Source: a virus. Taken from it: 21,641 bases of DNA. A model generated the notes under the pieces. That model was not told the origin of the DNA. It worked only from the letters and a program-made list of their open reading frames with translations, and did not search any database. Shown one piece after another: positions 1 to 8,074 of this stretch; position 1 is the stretch's first letter; every line of letters begins with the position of its first letter. Both the position numbers and the translations under genes were made by a program. The DNA lies in IMG/VR virus record IMGVR_UViG_3300009149_000340, positions 1-21,641 of that record, one strand, 5' to 3'.

Positions 1-3000
1 GCGTTTGTTGTGCCAACACCAACATTCTCAAAAGTACTAAACGCTGAACTATCATCAACAGAAAGAGATGAAGTAGAATCTGATGCATATGGAAGAGTAA
101 GTTTTGTTGGTAAAACATCTGGTTCAATTCCAGAAATCACTACTCTGTTTGTTTCATGATACATTCCATGGTTTTTGTGATCCACTACAATGTGCAATCC
201 ATCACTTATAGTTTCAATACTTGTGGGAAGCACATTACCACCACTAGAGGCATTAAAGTCAGTTGTAATTCCTAAACTATTAGTATATCTGAGACTTTTT
301 CCTGCACCAACAATAAAATCTCCTTGAACATTATTTAATACAATTTCATTGGTGCTAGCAATTGATACTACGGAAAAACGAACGTTTCTGCCAACACTAA
401 TATTTCCAATAGTAGTAATTCCTAGTACATCTCCAATTTGATACCCAGTTCCAGAAGTTCTAACTGTTGCTGCAACAGCGACTCCGCCTTCAATAGTCAC
501 ATCTGCTGTTATGTTTTTACCAGTTCCAGTAACATTTGTAAGTTGAGTATTATTAAATGTTATTCCTCCTGATGAAGGAGTGTATCCTATTCCGGCGTTA
601 ATGATACTTAATGCTCCAGTTGCGATACCTGCATTGCTAATATAATTGCCTGTTGCATTGGAACCCTGTTGAGAAACTGTATTTCCAAATTGTAAACCAG
701 TTGAAACTCCTATTACTTCTTGAAGTGTTGATCCAAGACCAACCCTAATTGTTCTAGAATTTAAATTAATCGAATCTGGCATCAGTTTTGGAATTTGTCC
801 GTTTCCTTCACCAAGAATTGGATTATAAACTTCTAAAGTTCCACTAGATGCAAACTCTGCTCTATAAATGGTAAATTTCAAATCTTCCCATTGACTTGGG
901 TCCCATGTAGAAGCATTTTGAGATTTGAATAGAGATCCAAGATAGGGTTGATTTGAAATAAACTCATCTGTTAACAAATCAGATTCGCCAACCCTAGAGA
1001 TAAACACTCTGTATTTTGTTGACCAAGATGCAAGACAAATTGCATAGTCAGTGCCGCCTTCAAGATAAACAGGTGCTTTAAACGTAAATCTTGTAGCAAC
1101 TGTCCCATCTTGTGATGTATTAATTTGAGACGGATCTACAACAATTTCTGAAAATGGGAGAATCTTTTGAGTTGGAACCCCACCCTGCATAGTGCGAATT
1201 TGGAATGTCATGGGAATATCCATGTCATCCTTTGTTTGGAAGAAAATGTCACAACTCGTAATAAAGACACCAGTATCATCTAAAACTTGAAATGATTGTG
1301 CAAGAGGATCATACCATTCTGTTACTGTATTTGTTATGGTCCTTGCTGTTTCTGATATAACTCTAGAACCTATTAGTTGTACTCCAGTTGTTCTTCTTGC
1401 ATCTCTAGATTCTGCTTCTTGTTTAGTTTCAACTCTAGCGTTTCTTACAGAAATAATATTTTCTTGAACTGTTTCTAAAGTTCCACTGGAAGCAAAAGAC
1501 TCTTCAGCTAAAGTATCGCATACATTGGCATCATTATTTGAATTGTTAATTAGAGTAAAGGTTTTGGTTCCTGTTGCAAATCTTGGATTAGTTCCAATAT
1601 TTGAATTTGGGATAAAGAAACTGCCAATCAATGTAGCGCCAATATCAGATATGAGTCTTAAATTTGCAATAATTGCTTGTGCTCCACTTGTTTGTCCAAC
1701 AAGAATCATGCCCGATTCAACATATCCACTAAATTCTCCCTGCGCTTGTAATGATAAAGAATAAGTATCAACATTCAAAATTGTTGATGTTGATGAATAT
1801 GTGGAAGGAATTATATTGCCACTCTGACTTGCCAATTGAATAGTTCCAGGAGTTCCTAAGAAAGACTCCAATCCAGTCGCTCCAATTTGAGATAAATATG
1901 GATTATTAGTAAAGACACTAGTAGGTGCGTTATATGGACCTTCTTTATGATTACTTTGTGCAACTCTAAATGTAATTTGAGGACCTTCTGTGTTTGTAAT
2001 CGGTCCTAAACCAGTCACTCTTGGACTACCAATAACAGTTTCTCCAACTTGAAAAGAACCTAAAATCATAGAGATTTCAAGAAGTTTTGGCACACAATAC
2101 TTGGTGACATTAACTCCATCAAAGAAACTATAAATTTGAGTTAGTGGTTTTAACTTTTTAGAAACAAATTGTACATTTCTAGATCGCATAAAAGCGATAA
2201 TTTCTCTATTGACAACTCTATCACCAACAGATTCCATATCAAATTGTTCGGTAATTAAAGTTCTTGTCCCCGTTCTATTAGAAATTCCGGTATCAATAGT
2301 TTCTCTAAAAGCATCTTCAATGACTCTATCAAATACTGTTTCGTTAGTCTGACTGGTGCGTTGCACGGCAGTGCCACCAGAACCCTGGACATTGGTGTTC
2401 GTGCTTTGCCGAGGATCATTTATTGTTCTTCTTGTTGAAGAATTTATAACTTCTTGGTCTGTCCAAATAGTTTCCCAAGAGTTCCATAAGATCGGACTTA
2501 ATCCAGTTTGTGGATCAAGACCTATAGTTCTTTGAGCATTAGCAATTGTTTCTGCATAATTGCCTTCAGTATTAATAATTTTTGCTTCAATTCTAGCAGT
2601 ATCTACCCAACTATCTGAAGATGGCGTTAATTCCAGAGTTGCTTGCCAAAAACTTATTAAAAATGGAGTTATACTTTCTGTTCTAGTAGCAAAACTTTGT
2701 TTTAACCATTCTACTTCAGAATAATCTAAAGTAATGATATCACCAGATCTCTTAATATTATTTCCTTCTGGTTGTAAAAATCCAAGATCTTCAGTTGAAC
2801 TTACTCCTTCAACAGGTCCCAATTGCAAATCAAGTGAATTTGTAAAATGCCTTGGTCTTAATTCTTTATTTGGAATATCAATACTATTCTTAACTTCTAT
2901 TGAAGTTTCTTGTGGTAAAATCGTAGTAAAGTTATCAACAAAAAATCCAGACTTGAATCTATTCAATCCATTTGAATCTGAAATAAACAGATTTTGTGTA

Positions 3001-6000
3001 TTAGTTTCCAATAGTGAAAGAGTTGTATAATATTCAAGGTTTTTAATTCTATCTTCAAGTTTTTTAATATCCGACATTCTGTATCTTTTATGATTTAAAA
3101 AAGATAAAGATGCAGATTTGGTGCTATAGAGATATGGGGGGAGAACAATTGTTCCAATTTCTAAAGCGTCATCAATTGGAATTGGATTTTCTAATTTTTC
3201 GGATGGTTCTCCACTTTGAATTTGAAATTTTCCATCTTTTGTCAAGTAAATTCTATCAACTCTACCAACATAAAATGAAAAGTCTGTTAATATGGATTCG
3301 TCTGATGCTAAAATATTTGCAGCAGAATTACCAGATCCGTCAAAACTCCTGCCAAAAAATTCTAATGGCGATCTAGAATTTTCAAGAACATTATAGTTTG
3401 AAACTCTTGGTCTGATATCAATTATATCAGTATTTCTGCGTCCATTAATGGCACGAATATCATTATTATAATCAAAAGTATCATATGAATTTTTAGTTGT
3501 AATATCTCCATCATCAGAAGATTCATAATATCCATTTGTAAAATAAATTTTTAAATTTTTTGATGGCGCTTTTGCATTGGTTTTTCTTGTTATAAACCCA
3601 TGATCATAAAAAGTACTTTCTTGACCAGAGTTAAATGTATAATTATTAGAAATATCTTTACTCGGAGTTTCTAAAGTTGTGACAACAGCTTGTATTTTAG
3701 ATTCCTCAAAAGTAATAGTTTCACCTTCTTTAAAAGAAATTTGATTTCTTATCACATATGTAATTTGAGAATCTGATATTTTTTCGGTTAAAAATGCAAT
3801 AGATCCAGAAGCAGATCCTTTAATTTTCTCTCCAATGATTAAATCCGAAGTTTTTCCAGTTGGTCCGGTAAGAGAAGATAAAGTTGCTTTGGGTGCTGAT
3901 GCATTTGAAGTATTTGTAGACTCAAAAATACCAAGAATTTTGATTACATCTGGATTATTCAAAGAAATGTTTTCATCTTGAACTCGTGTGCCATATGGAA
4001 AATTTCCAGAAGTAAGTCCATCATTTAATGTTGTTGCACCAATTCCTGAACCAACTAATATTGATTTATTAACAATAATTGCATTAACTCTATTTTGTCT
4101 TTTTACTTTTGCTTTAGGTTTAGACTTTGTTAAAGTGGTGACAAGAGTTGCTCCAGTATCATCGCTACTTAAGTTTTTAATTTGAAGAACAGTAGAACCT
4201 GAAGAGAGAAAAAACTTATCTGAAGTAAGAACTTCAGTTACACCATTTGATCTGACTAGAGAATATCTTTCCTCATCAAATGGTAAGAAAACTTCATTTG
4301 TTCCTGCAATTGCTGCTGACGATAGTTGATTTCCTGATATGTTAACATTGTATGATTTCCTAATTGTTAATAATGCGCCTGTTAAATCTACGTTTGAAAT
4401 ATTATCTTTTGGCATCGCAGTATATAATGTATTATCAATAGAGTCATTTAAAGGAGTTGACAATACTTGAAGATCTGTTACAGTCAAAAATTGTGGGGTA
4501 ATTGGACTGAAAGATACTGGAAGTTTTCCCTGAGCAACTCCAGCAACTGTTGTCACCCCACTAACAACAATTGAAGTTGAAGCAACACTAACAACTCTTG
4601 CAAAAACTGGTTCGCTTAAAGAGGGATTATCTGTAGTTATTCCAGTAAATTTAACTAAACTATTTGGTTTTACAAGAGTTCCTGGAAATAATGGATTTGT
4701 GCTAACAATTGTGCTATTTCCTGTCGCTGCGGCATATGCACTAATAGTTGCAACTCCAACATTAAATGATGTTATTTGGACAGTATCTGCAGAAAAAGTC
4801 TTATCAAACCCAACATTTCCTAAATCTGGTCCACCATAAACTGATTTTACATTTGAAATTCCAAAAGAAGTTGTGGCAATAGATATTCTTGTATTTTCTA
4901 TTCCATTAAAAATGAATGGTTCATTTGCAACAAATTCGCCAGACTTTTCATAAACTGTCAGCGCGGTTCCTGCAGAAACTGAACTTCTTAAAAATCCAGT
5001 TGCACCACTATATTTTCCTTTTATATGTGTAGGAACATTTAAAGTGATTGGTTCATTTATAGTAATATGTGAAAATAATTGTATATCATAAAGAGAAATA
5101 TCCCATTCATTTATATTCGGATTTGAAGATGAATAAGAACCAGATTCTAAGGCAAAATCATAAACTCTTGCCAAACCAACTTCCTTTCCTGGAGAAGTAA
5201 GACTATTAACTCCAACTCTAGTATCTCTTAAACTTACAATATAAGTATTACCAACTCCCACCACAGGGCTTCCAAACACACGATTTAATTTGAGTGTTGT
5301 TCCTGTTGTATAATTAATTCCTTGATTTTCTAAAGTCTTTGTTGTCCTGGGTTTTGGTGCATCAATAAATGTTGTGCTAATAGTTTCAATTTCATATCCC
5401 TTAACAAAAGCTTTACCGGGAGAAATTTGATATACTAATAACTCTTCATTTGCCAACTCTCCGGAATAAGTAAATTGTCCTTGTTCGAAAATTCCATTGT
5501 TTCCTAAACCATTATTTAAAGAGTCTTTAACTGTAATATCAAATGGTGTAATGGTGTAGTCTCCAGATTCTGCAAAGGTTCTACGAGCAAGTTCATCTGC
5601 AATTAAATTATATTGCGTATTTTTAACTTGAGAACGCAATATTCCATTATTAACAGTAGCTAATTCAACAAAATTTGAATCATTAAAATCGTCGATTGGT
5701 TTAAAGAATAATGAACAAGTAATTTTTAAACGATCTGCTCCCGGAGCAGCATAGTTATTAAATCCTTTAGAATTATCGGTTAAAGTTTCATCTTCATCGG
5801 CATTAATTATTTCTTCTTGAACTCTAAGACCTATTCTTCCGGTTGGAGCGTTATCATATTGATCAAGAAGAATTGTTTCGTCCTGAACGTTAACAAAAGT
5901 TCCCCTTACAAAATATACACCATTAGAAATTGAAAATGAAGAAGATGTTGAATTTGCGTTTACTGGAATTGCAGAAGCAAAGGATTCTCCAGATGGAATA

Positions 6001-6494
6001 AAAGTATTGTTTAATGGTCCTGTGATAATATCAGTGTCTGATGCTAATAATTCACCATCTAAAAACTTTTTAACTTCTGGATCTTGAACACCAGAAGAAA
6101 TATAAGATACATAAATTGTTAAATTTCCTCTATCAGAGTTTGTTGATTTTAAGACTTTATCTATAATTGCAGTTACACCAGAAGTCAATCCAATAATTTT
6201 TCTTTTTAATAACTGTTCAATATAAAACTCAACAGGAACTCCAAGATGAGTTGCATTTAATTCTACTGCATAATAACTTCTACTGTAAGCAGTATTTCCT
6301 GGAATTACTTTTGCACCTTCTTTGAAAAAGTGCTGCCCAAATCTATCAATCTGATTTTGTAAAATTGATTGTAGTCCAGTTAATTCTCTTGCCTGAATTG
6401 GATAACCTGGCTTAAATAAAATTTTATAGTAGTTATCAGTTTGATCAAAATCATCAAAGTATGGGGAAACATTGAGATTAGTTTGCTGAGCCAT
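1..6494 (-). CDS. Giant DUF4815-type virion structural protein, first 2164 residues (3' end outside window)
   Basis: ATG at 6494-6492, then 2164 codons with no stop to position 3; the frame was checked at 4497, 3075, 1797 and at the edge (ending VGVGTTN). The N-terminus (NYYKILFKPGYPIQARELTG at about 21-40, LQSILQNQI, RFGQHFFKEGAKVIPG) is what I know as the DUF4815 start in cyanophage structural proteins. Later landmarks: a short coiled-coil-like helix at 1140-1163 (MSDIKKLEDRIKNLEYYT); about 1435-1475 (MRSRNVQFVSKKLKP, FFDGVNVTKYCVPKL); and a block at about 1727-1885 (WYDPLAQSF, TFQIRTMQGGVPTQKILPFS, YLGSLFKSQNASTW, EDLKFTIYRAEF) shared by cyanophage baseplate or tail proteins. GxGY modules occur near 1950-2035. 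Position after gp8 is where T4 has gp9/gp10, so a baseplate-periphery or fibre-attachment role is inferred, not shown. The ATG is 6 nt after the gp8 stop, with no clear Shine-Dalgarno. Confidence 0.9.
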   Translation of the reverse strand, partial: MAQQTNLNVSPYFDDFDQTDNYYKILFKPGYPIQARELTGLQSILQNQIDRFGQHFFKEGAKVIPGNTAYSRSYYAVELNATHLGVPVEFYIEQLLKRKIIGLTSGVTAIIDKVLKSTNSDRGNLTIYVSYISSGVQDPEVKKFLDGELLASDTDIITGPLNNTFIPSGESFASAIPVNANSTSSSFSISNGVYFVRGTFVNVQDETILLDQYDNAPTGRIGLRVQEEIINADEDETLTDNSKGFNNYAAPGADRLKITCSLFFKPIDDFNDSNFVELATVNNGILRSQVKNTQYNLIADELARRTFAESGDYTITPFDITVKDSLNNGLGNNGIFEQGQFTYSGELANEELLVYQISPGKAFVKGYEIETISTTFIDAPKPRTTKTLENQGINYTTGTTLKLNRVFGSPVVGVGNTYIVSLRDTRVGVNSLTSPGKEVGLARVYDFALESGSYSSSNPNINEWDISLYDIQLFSHITINEPITLNVPTHIKGKYSGATGFLRSSVSAGTALTVYEKSGEFVANEPFIFNGIENTRISIATTSFGISNVKSVYGGPDLGNVGFDKTFSADTVQITSFNVGVATISAYAAATGNSTIVSTNPLFPGTLVKPNSLVKFTGITTDNPSLSEPVFARVVSVASTSIVVSGVTTVAGVAQGKLPVSFSPITPQFLTVTDLQVLSTPLNDSIDNTLYTAMPKDNISNVDLTGALLTIRKSYNVNISGNQLSSAAIAGTNEVFLPFDEERYSLVRSNGVTEVLTSDKFFLSSGSTVLQIKNLSSDDTGATLVTTLTKSKPKAKVKRQNRVNAIIVNKSILVGSGIGATTLNDGLTSGNFPYGTRVQDENISLNNPDVIKILGIFESTNTSNASAPKATLSSLTGPTGKTSDLIIGEKIKGSASGSIAFLTEKISDSQITYVIRNQISFKEGETITFEESKIQAVVTTLETPSKDISNNYTFNSGQESTFYDHGFITRKTNAKAPSKNLKIYFTNGYYESSDDGDITTKNSYDTFDYNNDIRAINGRRNTDIIDIRPRVSNYNVLENSRSPLEFFGRSFDGSGNSAANILASDESILTDFSFYVGRVDRIYLTKDGKFQIQSGEPSEKLENPIPIDDALEIGTIVLPPYLYSTKSASLSFLNHKRYRMSDIKKLEDRIKNLEYYTTLSLLETNTQNLFISDSNGLNRFKSGFFVDNFTTILPQETSIEVKNSIDIPNKELRPRHFTNSLDLQLGPVEGVSSTEDLGFLQPEGNNIKRSGDIITLDYSEVEWLKQSFATRTESITPFLISFWQATLELTPSSDSWVDTARIEAKIINTEGNYAETIANAQRTIGLDPQTGLSPILWNSWETIWTDQEVINSSTRRTINDPRQSTNTNVQGSGGTAVQRTSQTNETVFDRVIEDAFRETIDTGISNRTGTRTLITEQFDMESVGDRVVNREIIAFMRSRNVQFVSKKLKPLTQIYSFFDGVNVTKYCVPKLLEISMILGSFQVGETVIGSPRVTGLGPITNTEGPQITFRVAQSNHKEGPYNAPTSVFTNNPYLSQIGATGLESFLGTPGTIQLASQSGNIIPSTYSSTSTILNVDTYSLSLQAQGEFSGYVESGMILVGQTSGAQAIIANLRLISDIGATLIGSFFIPNSNIGTNPRFATGTKTFTLINNSNNDANVCDTLAEESFASSGTLETVQENIISVRNARVETKQEAESRDARRTTGVQLIGSRVISETARTITNTVTEWYDPLAQSFQVLDDTGVFITSCDIFFQTKDDMDIPMTFQIRTMQGGVPTQKILPFSEIVVDPSQINTSQDGTVATRFTFKAPVYLEGGTDYAICLASWSTKYRVFISRVGESDLLTDEFISNQPYLGSLFKSQNASTWDPSQWEDLKFTIYRAEFASSGTLEVYNPILGEGNGQIPKLMPDSINLNSRTIRVGLGSTLQEVIGVSTGLQFGNTVSQQGSNATGNYISNAGIATGALSIINAGIGYTPSSGGITFNNTQLTNVTGTGKNITADVTIEGGVAVAATVRTSGTGYQIGDVLGITTIGNISVGRNVRFSVVSIASTNEIVLNNVQGDFIVGAGKSLRYTNSLGITTDFNASSGGNVLPTSIETISDGLHIVVDHKNHGMYHETNRVVISGIEPDVLPTKLTLPYASDSTSSLSVDDSSAFSTFENVGVGTTN
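385..640 (-). repeat. GxGY modules in the DUF4815 protein
   Basis: Units GALSIINAGIGYTPSSGGIT and GVAVAATVRTSGTGYQIGDV near the window edge, in the same strand-Gly-turn pattern as in gp7 and gp8. Confidence 0.7.
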
Positions 6495-6500
6495 AGTTAG

Positions 6501-8051
6501 TTAGAACTGCAATATAACTTTAATATCTTCCTTTTGATTTGAAGATCTTGTGATAGATGGTCTATTGTCAACATAAATAATATTTCCAGAATATTTTTTA
6601 ACTTCTGGATTTGCCAAACCATTAGCAAAGGTTTGACCAAGGTAATATGTTCTATTATTTATTGTGGTAGAGATACCACTAAATGAAGTGCTTATGGACA
6701 GATTGCTACTGCCTCCAACGATTGTTAAATTTCCACCTGAAGATGGTGCTGATGTAAATCTAGTAAGGTTATATCCATATGTTGGCGTAGTCTGTGCAGT
6801 TCCAACTGTGTTAAATCCTGCAAGAGTTCTTTCTTGCCAATACTTCAAAACTCCAGTAACTTGTTCGTAACTAATAACTTTACCTACCGCTGTAACTCCT
6901 GTTCCCACAGTTTGGGTTATGAGGGCATCTGGCACAAATGTTACTGAACTGTATCCAGTGCCTGCCAAACGAAGAGCATATGCAGCACTTGCTTTATCTT
7001 GAGACAAAAGTTGTGATGAATTATATGCCAAAGGATTTTCAATAATTCCTATTCTAGCGACTTCATTGCCAGTGATAAAATCTGGATTTTCTAAATCATT
7101 TTCAATTCTTGCATAAAGAAGAACATTAGATGCTCCAAGTTCTCTATAAATGTCATGTCCATGTCCCCCCTGAGGTGGGATAATTACATCTAAAATTGGA
7201 GGTGATGCTGGAGAAGGAACTCCTCCTGCAATTAAATCTACATTAGCAAATGTATATCCAGAACCTTGATTGGATACAGTCATGCTTTCGATCTGTTGGT
7301 CATTATTTACAGTTACTGTGCATTCTGCATTACTTCCATCTCCTCTGATTGGAACTTTTGTATAAGTTCTGTTTGCAGTGCCAACTCCGACTCCCCTGTT
7401 TTTAATTATAATTATTTTAATTCCACCATCAATAGCATTATCTCTGACAGCAGCATTTTCTGCACTAGTTTCCCAATTACTTGGAACTGGTAAGAATTCA
7501 GTTGAATCAAATTTTATTAATTCTGATGGTTTAATTGTATAAAGATATTTCCAAATATAACCATCACCACTAGTACCAGCAATTCTTGGTTCTAGATCTG
7601 TAAATGTGGGTTCATCCAATGATGGTTTTCCATCTGGAGTTTCTGGTGTAGTACCATTTTGTAAGCAAATATAAACTCTATAATCACTATTAACTACAAC
7701 ATAATTTGAAGAATACAAAGATGTTCCACTTGAGTTTTTGGGAACGTTTGCAATATTATAATCGTGGCGATAATAATCGTATGTTATTCCTGATGTCCAA
7801 TTATTCTTTCTTATAACTTGCTTAACATCGCTTGAAGTTATTTTTTTTAAAGCTATTGTTGTGTCCCAATAATCATTTTCTGAATTAAAATTATCTATTG
7901 GACTTGGTGGGGTTGTGTTCCAATCAGATTGAATATTGTTTGGATTTGGTAAACCAATAAATGCATAATAAGAATTTGTTGAAGAACTTACTCCTGCAAC
8001 AAAATTTTTTGCATTTAATATTCTAATTTGATCTGTTATGATAGCAGGCAT
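6501..8051 (-). CDS. 8: Baseplate wedge protein gp8
   Basis: Complete 516-residue T4 gp8 homologue; in T4, gp8 is a dimer in the wedge that contacts gp7 and gp10. Supporting motifs, in order: YAFIGLPNP near the N-terminus; ENDYWDTTIALKKI with VIRKNNW (T4 has a Trp followed by IPRRDW at this point); GDGYIWKYLYTIKPSE (T4 GDGYVWEYLFEIPPD); GHGHDIYRELGA at about 294-305; RIGIIENPLAYN (T4 ISIITNPLEA); and the terminus IIYVDNRPSITRSSNQKEDI (T4 MIYMENRPPIIMAMDQTEEI). T4 gp8 is about 334 residues. The extra ~180 lie in the middle and second half, including one GxGY module (about 235-285) and a segment ending LKYWQERTLAGF. The ATG at 8051 follows an 18-nt spacer that is A/T except for one C, with no purine Shine-Dalgarno. 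The TAA is 6 nt before the next ATG. Confidence 0.93.
   Translation of the reverse strand: MPAIITDQIRILNAKNFVAGVSSSTNSYYAFIGLPNPNNIQSDWNTTPPSPIDNFNSENDYWDTTIALKKITSSDVKQVIRKNNWTSGITYDYYRHDYNIANVPKNSSGTSLYSSNYVVVNSDYRVYICLQNGTTPETPDGKPSLDEPTFTDLEPRIAGTSGDGYIWKYLYTIKPSELIKFDSTEFLPVPSNWETSAENAAVRDNAIDGGIKIIIIKNRGVGVGTANRTYTKVPIRGDGSNAECTVTVNNDQQIESMTVSNQGSGYTFANVDLIAGGVPSPASPPILDVIIPPQGGHGHDIYRELGASNVLLYARIENDLENPDFITGNEVARIGIIENPLAYNSSQLLSQDKASAAYALRLAGTGYSSVTFVPDALITQTVGTGVTAVGKVISYEQVTGVLKYWQERTLAGFNTVGTAQTTPTYGYNLTRFTSAPSSGGNLTIVGGSSNLSISTSFSGISTTINNRTYYLGQTFANGLANPEVKKYSGNIIYVDNRPSITRSSNQKEDIKVILQF
7190..7345 (-). repeat. GxGY module inserted in gp8
   Basis: A single unit (IESMTVSNQGSGYTFANVDL) plus a proline-rich linker sits in gp8 before GHGHDIYRE. 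T4 gp8 as I remember it has no equivalent here. It matches the repeat family in the neighbouring gp7-like protein. Confidence 0.7.
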
Positions 8052-8062
8052 TTTATGTTTTT

Positions 8063-8074
8063 TATTTATTTATG
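8063..8074 (-). promoter_or_regulatory. Possible T4-type late promoter ahead of gp8 (CATAAATAAATA)
   Basis: The minus strand reads CATAAATAAATA across the gp7 stop codon and the gp7/gp8 spacer, giving two overlapping ATAAATA boxes. The T4 gp55-dependent late promoter is TATAAATA at -10, and cyanophages use similar boxes. Placed this way, transcription would start near 8061 or 8057, only 6-10 nt before the gp8 ATG, which is a very short leader. In DNA this AT-rich a chance match is quite possible. It is the only such box I saw in an intergenic gap here. Confidence 0.35.

Noticed and set aside
1525-4185. Plus-strand frames of 65-98 codons at 1525, 2734, 3110 and 3988
   Set aside because: They are shadows of the long minus-strand DUF4815 gene, which runs unbroken across the whole region and carries recognisable conserved motifs.
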